Below are positions 37,240 to 45,484 of a stretch of DNA of 64,000 nucleotides, in pieces. Location: contig NZ_CM002285.1 of the NCBI RefSeq assembly GCF_000497445.1, forward strand, positions 1,994,695 to 2,058,694, written 5' to 3'. Both the position numbers and the translations under genes were made by a program. How positions within the stretch are numbered: the first letter of the stretch is position 1; every line of letters begins with the position of its first letter. The notes below the pieces were generated by a model, which saw only the letters and a program-made list of their open reading frames with translations, was not told where the DNA came from and made no database searches. This DNA comes from Streptomyces roseochromogenus subsp. oscitans DS 12.976. GTDB taxonomy: Bacteria > Actinomycetota > Actinomycetes > Streptomycetales > Streptomycetaceae.

Positions 37240-37776
37240 GTGACCACCGGAGCCACCGTCTGGCTCACGGGTCTGCCGAGCGCCGGCAAGACCACCATCG
37301 CGTACGAGCTGGCCGGCCGGCTGCGGGCCGAGGGCCGGCGCGTCGAGGTGCTCGACGGCGACGAGATCCGCGAGTTCATCTCGGCGGGCCTCGGCTTCAG
37401 CCGCGAGGACCGGCACACCAACGTGCAGCGCATCGGTTTCGTCGCCGAGCTGCTGGCCCGCAACGGCGTCACGGCACTCGTCCCGGTGATCGCGCCCTAC
37501 GCGGACAGCCGGGACGCGGTGCGGGGGCGCCACGAGGAGAACGGCACGGCGTACGTCGAGGTGCATGTGGCGACCCCGGTCGAGGTGTGCTCCGTGCGCG
37601 ATGTGAAGGGGCTGTACGCCAAGCAGGCCGCGGGCGAGCTGACGGGGCTGACCGGGGTCGACGATCCGTACGAGGAGCCCCAGTCGCCCGATCTGCGGAT
37701 CGAGTCCCAGAACCAGACGGTCCAGGAGTCCGCGGCGTCGGTGTACGCCGTGCTCAGCGAAAGGGGACTGGCATGA
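37240..37776 (+). CDS. cysC: Adenylylsulfate kinase
   Basis: 178 residues from GTG at 37240, chosen for the SD AGGAGA 5 nt upstream; an in-frame ATG at 37210 overlapping the cysH stop would add 10 residues. P-loop GLPSAGKTT (11-19), DGDEIR and the APS-kinase phrase GFSREDRHTNVQRIGFVAELL are clear. It phosphorylates APS to PAPS, which is not needed by an APS-type CysH, so it probably supplies PAPS for sulfation. Overlaps cysD by 4 bases. Confidence 0.9.
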   Translation: MTTGATVWLTGLPSAGKTTIAYELAGRLRAEGRRVEVLDGDEIREFISAGLGFSREDRHTNVQRIGFVAELLARNGVTALVPVIAPYADSRDAVRGRHEENGTAYVEVHVATPVEVCSVRDVKGLYAKQAAGELTGLTGVDDPYEEPQSPDLRIESQNQTVQESAASVYAVLSERGLA

Positions 37777-38708
37777 CCACGGTCGCTTCCGTGCAGGAGG
37801 GCACGGACAGCCCGTACGCCCTGTCGCATCTGGACGCGCTGGAGTCCGAGGCGGTGCACATCTTCCGCGAGGTGGCGGGCGAGTTCGAGAAGCCGGTGAT
37901 CCTGTTCTCCGGCGGCAAGGACTCCATCGTCATGCTGCACCTGGCGCTGAAGGCGTTCGCCCCGGCTGCCGTGCCGTTCTCGCTGCTGCATGTGGACACC
38001 GGACACAACTTCCCTGAGGTCCTTGAGTACCGGGACCGTGTGGTGGCCGCACATGGGCTGCGCCTCCATGTGGCGTCCGTCCAGGACTACATCGACCGCG
38101 GTGTGCTCAAGGAGCGTGCCGACGGCACCCGTAACCCGCTGCAGACGCTGCCGCTGACGGAGAAGATCCAGAGCGAGAAGTTCGACGCCGTCTTCGGCGG
38201 CGGCCGCCGGGACGAGGAGAAGGCCCGCGCCAAGGAGCGGGTGTTCTCGCTGCGCGACGAGTTCTCCCAGTGGGACCCGCGCCGTCAGCGCCCCGAGCTG
38301 TGGAACCTGTACAACGGCCGGCACGCTCCCGGCGAGCACGTCCGGGTCTTCCCGCTGTCCAACTGGACCGAGCTGGACGTGTGGCAGTACATCGCCCGCG
38401 AGGGCATCGAGCTGCCGGAGATCTACTTCGCGCATGAGCGTGAGGTGTTCCAGCGCGGCGGCATGTGGCTGACCGCGGGCGAGTGGGGCGGCCCGAAGGA
38501 CGGCGAGAGTGTCGAGAAGCGGCTCGTGCGGTACCGGACCGTCGGTGACATGTCCTGCACCGGTGCCGTCGACTCCGACGCGACCACGCTGGACGCCGTG
38601 ATCGCCGAGATCGCCGTCTCCCGGCTCACCGAGCGGGGCGCGACCCGTGCCGACGACAAGCTGTCCGAGGCCGCGATGGAAGACCGCAAGCGCGAGGGGT
38701 ACTTCTAG
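37773..38708 (+). CDS. cysD: Sulfate adenylyltransferase small subunit
   Basis: 311 residues. The PP-loop SGGKDS (46-51), HVDTGHNFPEVLEYRD and FGGGRRDEEKARAKERVFS identify CysD, the ATP sulfurylase subunit that forms APS from ATP and sulfate together with CysN. SD AAGGGGA. ATG at 37773 overlaps the cysC stop; cysN follows after 2 bases. Confidence 0.95.
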   Translation: MTTVASVQEGTDSPYALSHLDALESEAVHIFREVAGEFEKPVILFSGGKDSIVMLHLALKAFAPAAVPFSLLHVDTGHNFPEVLEYRDRVVAAHGLRLHVASVQDYIDRGVLKERADGTRNPLQTLPLTEKIQSEKFDAVFGGGRRDEEKARAKERVFSLRDEFSQWDPRRQRPELWNLYNGRHAPGEHVRVFPLSNWTELDVWQYIAREGIELPEIYFAHEREVFQRGGMWLTAGEWGGPKDGESVEKRLVRYRTVGDMSCTGAVDSDATTLDAVIAEIAVSRLTERGATRADDKLSEAAMEDRKREGYF

Positions 38709-38710
38709 TC

Positions 38711-40045
38711 ATGAGCACGATCACGACCGAGGGGCTCTCGGCCACCACGCTGCTGCGGTTCGCCACCGCCGGCTCCGTCGACGACGGCAAGTCCACGCTC
38801 GTCGGACGCCTCCTGCACGACTCCAAGTCGGTCCTCACCGACCAGCTGGAGGCCGTGGAGCGGGCCTCCGCCGGCCGCGGCCAGGACGGCCCGGACCTCG
38901 CGCTGCTCACCGACGGCCTGCGCGCCGAGCGGGAGCAGGGCATCACGATCGACGTGGCGTACCGCTACTTCGCCACGCCCCGGCGCCGCTTCATCCTGGC
39001 CGACACGCCGGGCCATGTGCAGTACACCCGCAACATGGTCACCGGCGCCTCCACCGCCGAGCTGACCGTGGTCCTGGTCGACGCCCGTAACGGCGTGGTC
39101 GAGCAGACCCGCCGGCACGCGGCGATCGCGGCTCTGCTGCGCGTGCCGCACGTGGTCCTCGCGGTCAACAAGATGGACCTCGTCGGGTACGAGGAGGCGG
39201 TGTTCGCGGCGATCGCCGAGGAGTTCACGGCGTACGCGACCGAGCTGGGCGTCCCCGAGGTCACCGCGATCCCGATCTCGGCGCTCGCCGGTGACAACGT
39301 GGTGGAGCCGTCCGCGAACATGGACTGGTACGGCGGCCCGACCGTGCTGGAGCACCTGGAGACCGTCCCGGTCAGCCACGACCTGGCGCACTGCCACGCC
39401 CGGCTGCCCGTGCAGTACGTGATCCGGCCGCAGACCGCCGAGCACCCGGACTACCGGGGCTACGCGGGCCAGATCGCGGCCGGTACGTTCCGTGTCGGCG
39501 ACCCGGTCACGGTCCTGCCGTCCGGTCGTACGACGACGATCTCCGGCATCGATCTGCTCGGCAGGCCGGTCGACGTGGCCTGGACGACGCAGTCGGTGAC
39601 GGTGCTGCTCGCGGACGACATCGACGTCTCGCGCGGCGATCTGATCGTGCCGACGAAGGACGCGCCGGCCACCACCCAGGACGTGGAGGCCACCGTCTGC
39701 CATGTCGCCGACGAGCCGCTGACCGTCGGACACCGGGTGCTGCTCAAGCACGGCACCCGCACGGTCAAGGCGATCGTGAAGGACATCCCGTCCCGGCTGA
39801 CGCTGGACGACCTGTCCCTGCACCCGCACCCGGGACAGCTCGTCGCCAACGACATCGGCCGGGTGAAGATCCGTACCGCCGAGCCGCTGCCGCTCGACTC
39901 CTACGCCGACTCGCGCCGCACGGGCTCCTTCATCCTGATCGACCCGAGCGACGGCACCACGCTGACCGCGGGCATGGTCGGCGAGTCGTTCGCCGCACCC
40001 GAGCCCGTCACGGACGAGGCCGACGACGACGGCTGGGACTTCTGA
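38711..40045 (+). CDS. cysN: Sulfate adenylyltransferase large (GTPase) subunit
   Basis: 444 residues. EF-Tu-like GTPase motifs are G1 GSVDDGKST (21-29), G3 DTPGHVQYTRNM and G4 NKMD, followed by beta-barrel domains II and III. GTP hydrolysis drives APS formation by CysD. There is no fused CysC kinase domain, consistent with the separate cysC upstream. Confidence 0.95.
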   Translation: MSTITTEGLSATTLLRFATAGSVDDGKSTLVGRLLHDSKSVLTDQLEAVERASAGRGQDGPDLALLTDGLRAEREQGITIDVAYRYFATPRRRFILADTPGHVQYTRNMVTGASTAELTVVLVDARNGVVEQTRRHAAIAALLRVPHVVLAVNKMDLVGYEEAVFAAIAEEFTAYATELGVPEVTAIPISALAGDNVVEPSANMDWYGGPTVLEHLETVPVSHDLAHCHARLPVQYVIRPQTAEHPDYRGYAGQIAAGTFRVGDPVTVLPSGRTTTISGIDLLGRPVDVAWTTQSVTVLLADDIDVSRGDLIVPTKDAPATTQDVEATVCHVADEPLTVGHRVLLKHGTRTVKAIVKDIPSRLTLDDLSLHPHPGQLVANDIGRVKIRTAEPLPLDSYADSRRTGSFILIDPSDGTTLTAGMVGESFAAPEPVTDEADDDGWDF

Positions 40046-40047
40046 CC

Positions 40048-40152
40048 ATGACGACGACCGATGTCTACTCGACGTTCGCGAAGGAGGGCGGCCGCATCGG
40101 CAGCGGCGCTCTCGGCAGCGGGCAGGGCGGGGTCGCGCGATGTGTGTGCTGA
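40048..40152 (+). CDS. 34-residue small ORF ending Cys-Val-Cys between cysN and the ABC importer
   Basis: ATG at 40048 lies 2 bases after the cysN stop, so it could be translated by reinitiation. The peptide begins MTTTDVYSTFAKEGGRI, is Gly/Ser-rich in the middle, and ends ARCVC followed by TGA (40150-40152). Two of its last three codons are Cys. A hairpin begins 5 bases after the stop, and the substrate-binding protein gene starts 116 bases later. Codon use is coding-like. Proposed as a second cysteine-sensing leader peptide, or a small protein of unknown role. Confidence 0.6.
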   Translation: MTTTDVYSTFAKEGGRIGSGALGSGQGGVARCVC

Positions 40153-40156
40153 CGTA

Positions 40157-40173
40157 CGCGCACCGCTTGCGCG
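40157..40173 (+). promoter_or_regulatory. Hairpin directly after the Cys-Val-Cys small ORF
   Basis: CGCGCA (40157-40162) and TGCGCG (40168-40173) form a 6-bp stem with a 5-nt loop, starting 5 nt after the small-ORF stop. A ribosome stalled at the Cys codons would cover it. Confidence 0.4.
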
Positions 40174-40268
40174 CCCTCACCCCCCACCGCCGTAGACGCA
40201 GACCTGCCGATCTCCCGGCCACGGCCTGAGAGACCGTGACCGCCGGGCCAACGAGAGGAACACCTCCC

Positions 40269-41378
40269 GTGCCTGCCAACCGCTCGACATTCCTCCGCCG
40301 CGGTATAGCCGCGCTCGCCGCACTCCCCCTCCTCACGCTCGCCGCCTGCGGTTACGGGTCCCAGGCCAAGAACGACGACACCGCCAAGGTGGCCGCCGGG
40401 GCCAAGAAGACCGACGGCCTGGACGCCGTCAGGATCGGATACTTCGGGAACCTGACCCACGGCACCGCGCTCGTCGGCCGTCAGAAGGGCTACTTCCAGA
40501 AGGAACTGGGCGCCACGAAGGCCTCGTACGCCACCTTCAACGCCGGCCCGTCCGAGATCGAGGCCCTCAACTCCGGCTCCATCGACATCGGCTGGATCGG
40601 CCCGTCCCCGGCGATCAACGGCTACACCAAGTCGAACGGCACCGGTCTGAAGATCATCGGCGGTTCGGCCTCCGGCGGGGTGAAGCTGGTGGTGAACCCG
40701 AAGAAGATCAAGTCCCTGCAGGACGTCAAGGGCAAGAAGATCGCCACCCCGCAGCTCGGCAACACGCAGGACGTGGCGTTCCTCAACTGGATCGCCGGCC
40801 AGGGCTGGAACGTCGACGCGCAGAGCGGCAAGGGCGATGTGACGGTCGTCCGCACCGACAACAAGACCACCCCGGATGCCTACGCGTCCGGTTCCGTCGA
40901 CGGCGCCTGGGTGCCGGAGCCGACCGCGTCCAAGCTGGTCGCCAAGGGCGGCAAGGTGCTGCTGGACGAGGCGTCGCTGTGGCCGGACAAGAAGTTCGTG
41001 ATCACCAACATCATCGTGCGGCAGGCCTTCCTGAAGCAGCACCCGAAGGCCGTCGAGGCGGTCCTGCGGGCCTCGGTCGAGACCAACAAGTGGATCAACG
41101 CCAACCCGGACCAGGCCAAGGCGGCCGCGAACAAGCAGCTGACGGACGACTCCGGCAAGGGCCTGCCGGCGAACGTCCTGGACCCGGCCTGGAAGTCCAT
41201 CCAGTTCACCGACGACCCGCTGGCCGCCACCCTCGACACCGAGGCGCAGCACGCGGTCAAGGCCGGCCTGCTGGACAAGCCGAACCTCAAGGGCATCTAC
41301 GACCTGACGATCCTCAACAAGGTCCTCAAGGCCGAGGGCGAGAGCACGGTCAGCGACGCCGGTCTCGGCAGCAGCTGA
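40269..41378 (+). CDS. ABC transporter substrate-binding lipoprotein (sulfonate/nitrate/taurine family)
   Basis: 369 residues from GTG at 40269 (AGAGGAA upstream). A twin-Arg-containing signal (FLRRG) ends in the lipobox LAACG, lipid-anchored at C27. The SsuA/TauA-like fold shows VRIGYFGNLTHGTALVGRQKGYF, FNAGPSEIEALNSGSIDIGWIGPSPA and GSVDGAWVPEPTA. In this operon it probably delivers an alkanesulfonate or sulfate-related compound; no monooxygenase (SsuD-type) is present here, so the ligand is uncertain. Confidence 0.88.
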   Translation: MPANRSTFLRRGIAALAALPLLTLAACGYGSQAKNDDTAKVAAGAKKTDGLDAVRIGYFGNLTHGTALVGRQKGYFQKELGATKASYATFNAGPSEIEALNSGSIDIGWIGPSPAINGYTKSNGTGLKIIGGSASGGVKLVVNPKKIKSLQDVKGKKIATPQLGNTQDVAFLNWIAGQGWNVDAQSGKGDVTVVRTDNKTTPDAYASGSVDGAWVPEPTASKLVAKGGKVLLDEASLWPDKKFVITNIIVRQAFLKQHPKAVEAVLRASVETNKWINANPDQAKAAANKQLTDDSGKGLPANVLDPAWKSIQFTDDPLAATLDTEAQHAVKAGLLDKPNLKGIYDLTILNKVLKAEGESTVSDAGLGSS

Positions 41379-41414
41379 CGTAAGAACCCGACGAGTTCCC
41401 AGGAGGTGACGACC

Positions 41415-42194
41415 ATGGCCACGACTCTCGCCAAGGCCGACGAGTCGGTCGACTACGCGGCACGCCTCGAGCATGTCTCGAAGTCCTTCGCGACACCCGG
41501 GGGGCAGCAGCTCGTCCTGGACGACATCAGCATCGATGTCGCCCCCGGCGAGTTCGTCACCCTCCTGGGTGCCTCGGGCTGCGGCAAGTCCACGCTGCTG
41601 AACCTGGTGGCCGGCCTGGACCGGCCGACCGCCGGCTCCATCACGACGGACGGCCGCCCGGCCCTGATGTTCCAGGAACACGCCCTCTTCCCGTGGCTGA
41701 CCGCGGGCAAGAACATCGAACTGGCCCTGAAACTGCGGGGAGTCGCGAAGTCCGAGCGGCGCGGCAAGGCCGAGGAGCTGCTCGAACTGGTCCGGCTGCG
41801 GGGCGCCCACGGCAAGCGCGTCCACGAGCTGTCGGGCGGTATGCGCCAGCGCGTGGCGATGGCCCGCGCGCTGGCCCAGGAGAGCAATCTGCTGCTGATG
41901 GACGAGCCGTTCGCGGCGCTGGACGCGATCACGCGGGACGTGCTGCACGACGAGCTGACGCGCATCTGGGCGGAGACCGGCCTCTCGGTGCTGTTCGTCA
42001 CGCACAACGTGCGCGAGGCGGTGCGGCTCGCGCAGCGCGTCGTCCTGCTGTCGTCCCGGCCGGGCCGGATCGCGCGCGAATGGCAGGTCGGCATCCCGCA
42101 GCCGCGTCGCATCGAGGACGCCCCGGTGGCGGAACTGTCCCTCGAAATCACCGAAGTACTGCGTGGGGAGATCCGCCGTCATGGCCAGCACTGA
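41415..42194 (+). CDS. ABC transporter ATP-binding protein (sulfonate/nitrate/taurine family)
   Basis: 259 residues from ATG at 41415 (SD AGGAGG). Walker A GASGCGKST (52-60), Q-loop MFQEHALFPWLT, signature LSGGMRQR, Walker B LLLMDEPFAALD and the H-loop FVTHN are all intact. Energises the importer. Overlaps the permease gene by 14 bases. Confidence 0.92.
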   Translation: MATTLAKADESVDYAARLEHVSKSFATPGGQQLVLDDISIDVAPGEFVTLLGASGCGKSTLLNLVAGLDRPTAGSITTDGRPALMFQEHALFPWLTAGKNIELALKLRGVAKSERRGKAEELLELVRLRGAHGKRVHELSGGMRQRVAMARALAQESNLLLMDEPFAALDAITRDVLHDELTRIWAETGLSVLFVTHNVREAVRLAQRVVLLSSRPGRIAREWQVGIPQPRRIEDAPVAELSLEITEVLRGEIRRHGQH

Positions 42195-43059
42195 GACGAA
42201 CACCCGCGCGGACGCGGGAAGCATCGAGGCGGGCCTGGACGCTCTGGAGACGGGTGTCGTCGGCCGTACGCCCTTCCGGCAGACGTTCACCAACAAGATC
42301 CTGCCGCCCATCGTCGCGATCGCGGTGGTCCTGGCGGTCTGGTCGCTGCTCTATCCGGTCGTCGGCAACCCGAGCAAGCTGCCGTCACCGGCGGCTGTGG
42401 GCAGCGCCTTCAAGGAAGCCTGGCTGCAGGGCACGCTGCTCGGCTACATCTGGACCAGTGTCTCGCGCGGTCTGCTGGGCTTCTTCTTCGCGCTGCTCAT
42501 CGGCACCCCGCTGGGTCTGCTGGTGGCCCGGGTGAAGTTCGTGCGCGCGGCCATCGGCCCGATCCTGTCCGGTCTGCAGTCGCTGCCGTCGGTGGCGTGG
42601 GTGCCGCCGGCCGTGATCTGGCTGGGCCTGAACAACTCGATGATGTACGCGGTGATCCTGCTCGGCGCGGTCCCCTCCATCGCCAACGGCCTCGTGTCCG
42701 GCGTGGACCAGGTGCCGCCGCTGTTCCTGCGCGCGGGCCGCACCCTCGGCGCGACGGGCGTCAAGGGCATCCGGCATGTCGTGCTGCCGGCCGCGATGCC
42801 CGGCTATGTGGCGGGACTCAAGCAGGGCTGGGCGTTCTCCTGGCGCTCGCTGATGGCCGCGGAGATCATCGCCCAGTTCCCCGACCTGGGCGTGGGCCTC
42901 GGCCAGCTGCTGGAGAACGGCCGTACCGCCAGCGACATGGCCATGGTGTTCGAGGCCATCCTGCTCATCCTGTTCGTCGGCATCGCCATCGACCTGCTGA
43001 TCTTCAGCCCGCTGGAGCGGTGGGTGCTGCGCAGCCGCGGCCTGCTGGTGAAGGGCTGA
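42181..43059 (+). CDS. ABC transporter permease (sulfonate/nitrate/taurine family)
   Basis: 292 residues. About six membrane helices and the coupling loop RAGRTLGATGVKGIRHVVLPAAMPGYVAGL are visible. GGGGAG precedes the ATG at 42181. Works with the two preceding genes. Confidence 0.9.
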   Translation: MASTETNTRADAGSIEAGLDALETGVVGRTPFRQTFTNKILPPIVAIAVVLAVWSLLYPVVGNPSKLPSPAAVGSAFKEAWLQGTLLGYIWTSVSRGLLGFFFALLIGTPLGLLVARVKFVRAAIGPILSGLQSLPSVAWVPPAVIWLGLNNSMMYAVILLGAVPSIANGLVSGVDQVPPLFLRAGRTLGATGVKGIRHVVLPAAMPGYVAGLKQGWAFSWRSLMAAEIIAQFPDLGVGLGQLLENGRTASDMAMVFEAILLILFVGIAIDLLIFSPLERWVLRSRGLLVKG

Positions 43060-43066
43060 GGCACCC

Positions 43067-43813
43067 ATGCACCGTCCGGCCCGCCCCGTCCTCGTGGTCA
43101 TCGCCCACGGCAGCCGTGACCCACGGCACGCTGCGACCGTGCACGCCCTGGTGGAGCGGGTACGGTCGCAGCGGCCGGGGCTGCGGGTGGAGACCGGATT
43201 CCTGGACTTCAACGTCCCCTCCGTGCACGGTGTGTTGGAGTCGCTCGCGGCGGAGGGCGTGCGGGACGTCGTCGCCCTGCCGCTGCTGCTGACCCGCGCC
43301 TTCCACGCCAAGGCCGACATCCCCGCCGTGCTGCGGGAGGCGCCGGCGCGGCTGCGGATCCGGCAGACGGACGTGCTCGGGCCGTCCCCGCTGCTGCTGT
43401 CGGCGCTGGAACGGCGGTTGTACGAGGCGGGGTTGACGCCCGCCGACAAGTCCTCGACCGGGGTCGTGCTGGCCTCGGCGGGGTCCTCCGACCCGGAGGC
43501 GATCGCAGTGATCGCCGACATCGCGCGGGAGTGGTGGCACACCGGTTGGTGCGCCGTGCGACCTGCGTTCGCCTCCGCATCCCTGCCTCGCACCGAGGAC
43601 GCCGTGGCCGAGCTGCGTGCCCTCGGCTGCGAGCGGGTCGCCGTCGCACCGTACGTCCTGGCCCCCGGCTTCCTCCCGGACCGCATCGCTCGGGGGGCGG
43701 CCGGGGCGGACGTACTGGCGGACGTGCTCGGGCCGGCGCCCGAGGTGGCACGCGTGGTGGTCGAACGTTATGCCGAGGCGGCCGAGTCGCTTCCGGTCGC
43801 TGTCGGCGCCTGA
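43067..43813 (+). CDS. Sirohydrochlorin ferrochelatase (CbiX/SirB type)
   Basis: 248 residues in two similar halves: VLVVIAHGSRDPRHAATVHALVERV with the metal-binding H, and ALPLLLTRAFHAKADIPAVL; the second half repeats the fold (VLASAGSSDPEA, VAPYVLAPGFLPDRI). It inserts iron into sirohydrochlorin to make siroheme, the cofactor of the Sir at the head of this operon. It begins 7 bases after the permease stop. Confidence 0.85.
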   Translation: MHRPARPVLVVIAHGSRDPRHAATVHALVERVRSQRPGLRVETGFLDFNVPSVHGVLESLAAEGVRDVVALPLLLTRAFHAKADIPAVLREAPARLRIRQTDVLGPSPLLLSALERRLYEAGLTPADKSSTGVVLASAGSSDPEAIAVIADIAREWWHTGWCAVRPAFASASLPRTEDAVAELRALGCERVAVAPYVLAPGFLPDRIARGAAGADVLADVLGPAPEVARVVVERYAEAAESLPVAVGA

Positions 43814-43856
43814 TTCCGCCGCGCGGCGCACCCCGAGCACATGGGGAATGCGCCGC

Positions 43857-44153
43857 TCACAGGTCGAAGGCGTGCATCAGTTGCCGGGTGCAGTTGAGGC
43901 TGCCGGTGCCGGCGCTCGCCACGATGGCGACCGCCTCCAGCGCGGTGCGGATCCGGCCCCGGTTGGGCGGCAGCCCGTCGTCGGCGGACTCCGCCAGGGC
44001 GTCCAGGATGACCTGGCCGTGCCCGATGAGCCCTGGGTATTCGGCGCGCAGTGCCTCGGTGAGCCGGCCCGCGAAGAGCGTGAGGGTCTCCAGGTCCGGT
44101 GTGCCCTGGCCGTGACCGAAGGGCCCGTGGTCACCGTAGTTGTAGGTGGTCAT
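43857..44153 (-). CDS. Small conserved protein of unknown function
   Basis: 98 residues from ATG at 44153 with AAGGACAGGAC upstream. It is acidic-to-neutral and helical, without membrane segments (LETLTLFAGRLTEALRAEYPGLIGHGQVILDALAESADD). One Cys near the end. I do not recognise a family. It converges with the chelatase gene. Confidence 0.65.
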   Translation of the reverse strand: MTTYNYGDHGPFGHGQGTPDLETLTLFAGRLTEALRAEYPGLIGHGQVILDALAESADDGLPPNRGRIRTALEAVAIVASAGTGSLNCTRQLMHAFDL

Positions 44154-44547
44154 GTCCTGTCCTTGCTTCGGGCTCGAAAGAGCCTTGGGGGGAGCTGAGT
44201 TGGGGTTCAGGGACCGCGCTGACGTTACCGACGTCGCAGGGGTGCGTGAGATGTCGTTCTGCGCGACCGCGGGCCGCTTCGGGGCAGACGAGGGCCCGGG
44301 CAGTGACGATGGCGGGAAGTGGGCCGAAAATCGCCACCCATCTGGGTGATCGGGGTCCGTTGACCAGGCCCCGGATACCGGTCACGCACGGGTGCCCGGC
44401 GCGGGCCATGAGGCCGGTGCCGGGGCTTGGGCGGCAGGCCGTGCACCAGCGAAGCGGAGGCGCGCCGGGCCGGGTGCCGGGCACCGCGTCCGCGCGGTGT
44501 GGTGGCACCGCCGATAACGCCCTGCCCGTGTTGCCCGTCACACTCAT
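44131..44547 (-). CDS. Doubtful 138-residue ORF containing a TTA codon
   Basis: ATG at 44547 has a G-rich SD-like GAGAGGGGG. The first ~75 residues show moderate coding character (WCTACRPSPGTG, CVTGIRGLVNGP, RWVAIFGPL), the rest much less. The 11th codon is TTA, which in streptomycetes needs the bldA tRNA. It would overlap the start of the 98-residue gene by 23 bases. It may be spurious. Confidence 0.3.
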   Translation of the reverse strand: MSVTGNTGRALSAVPPHRADAVPGTRPGAPPLRWCTACRPSPGTGLMARAGHPCVTGIRGLVNGPRSPRWVAIFGPLPAIVTARALVCPEAARGRAERHLTHPCDVGNVSAVPEPQLSSPQGSFEPEARTGHDHLQLR

Positions 44548-44793
44548 CCGCCGCCCCCTCTCCGGCCGTCCACGCGCTTCACCCTAGGGACGCTCCCCAG
44601 GGTTTGTCGCGGAGTTCGGTGACCGCTGGCCTCGGGGGCCGGAGGCGTGATAGAGGGGGCCGCCGGGTCCGGCGCTCCCCTGTGGCGTCGGGCCGCGACG
44701 GCTCTTCGTTCTGCGCCGGTCGCGGCCGGTGTGTCACCCGATCCGCGAACGCGGGGTGTGTGAGGGGCGTTTATCAGCCAGTGGGCTTCCTGG
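44154..44793. other. Low-information interval between the small protein gene and the DsbA-like gene
   Basis: Apart from the doubtful ORF on the minus strand, no gene is seen. GACGT-TACCG-ACGTC (44221-44235) is a short perfect inverted repeat about 70 bases upstream of the 98-residue gene. From 44548 to 44793 nothing coding-like is present. Confidence 0.4.
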
Positions 44794-45429
44794 TCAGTCG
44801 AAGCGGAGGGCGCCGGTGCGGGTGCGCTTGAGCTCGAAGAGGTCGGGGTGACGGGCCAGTACCCGGAAGCTGTCGAAGAGTTCGGCCGCCTCGGCGCCGC
44901 GCGGAATGGCGCGCAGCACGGGTCCGAACCACACCGTGCCGTCGACATGGATGGTCGGCGTGCCCACATAGCCGCCCGACTCCGGCTCGGCGCCGGCCTC
45001 GTGGCTGCGGCGCACCGCGTCGTCGTACGACGGGTCGTGGGCGGCGGCCGACAGGTCGGCGGGCAGCCCGAGTTCGGCGAGCGACTCGGCGATCACCTGG
45101 TCGAAGTCCTTGATCCCGCGTTCGTGGATCCGGGTGCCGAACGCGGTGTAGAGGTCGCGCAGCACCGACTCGCCGTCCCGTTCGGCGGCGGCCACGGCGA
45201 CCCGCACCGGGCCGATCGAGCGGTCCACCAAGTCCCGGTACCAGTCGGGGAGTTCATTGCCATCGTTGTGCAGATAGAGGCTCATCGCGCGGAACCGGAG
45301 GTCGAGCGGGCGCAGCCGCTCGACCTCCAGCAGCCAGCGGGAGGTGATCCAGGCGAAGGGGCAGGCCGGGTCGAAGAAGAAGTCGACACGGGTCGGGGCG
45401 GACTCGGCGGCGGTGTCGCGATACGTCAT
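44794..45429 (-). CDS. DsbA-family / mycothiol-dependent nitroreductase-like protein
   Basis: 211 residues from ATG at 45429. VDFFFDPACPFAW places a single active-site Cys (C23) in a thioredoxin-fold DsbA-type context, and GYVGTPTIHVDGTVWFGPV has the cis-proline TP. Homologues such as Rv2466c have CXXC and use mycothiol; here the second Cys is replaced (CPFA), so a monothiol or glutathione-transferase-like mechanism is expected. It lies 55 bp downstream of the sigma factor gene on the same strand. Confidence 0.8.
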   Translation of the reverse strand: MTYRDTAAESAPTRVDFFFDPACPFAWITSRWLLEVERLRPLDLRFRAMSLYLHNDGNELPDWYRDLVDRSIGPVRVAVAAAERDGESVLRDLYTAFGTRIHERGIKDFDQVIAESLAELGLPADLSAAAHDPSYDDAVRRSHEAGAEPESGGYVGTPTIHVDGTVWFGPVLRAIPRGAEAAELFDSFRVLARHPDLFELKRTRTGALRFD

Positions 45430-45484
45430 GACAGCAACGCTAGTCGCACAGTGGCTCAGTGTCCCGACCCAATCCCCTGTCGGA

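Noticed and set aside
40065..42311. A long minus-strand open frame opposite the ABC importer genes
   Set aside because: Same artefact: no SD or domain, and the plus strand has three well-conserved transporter genes.
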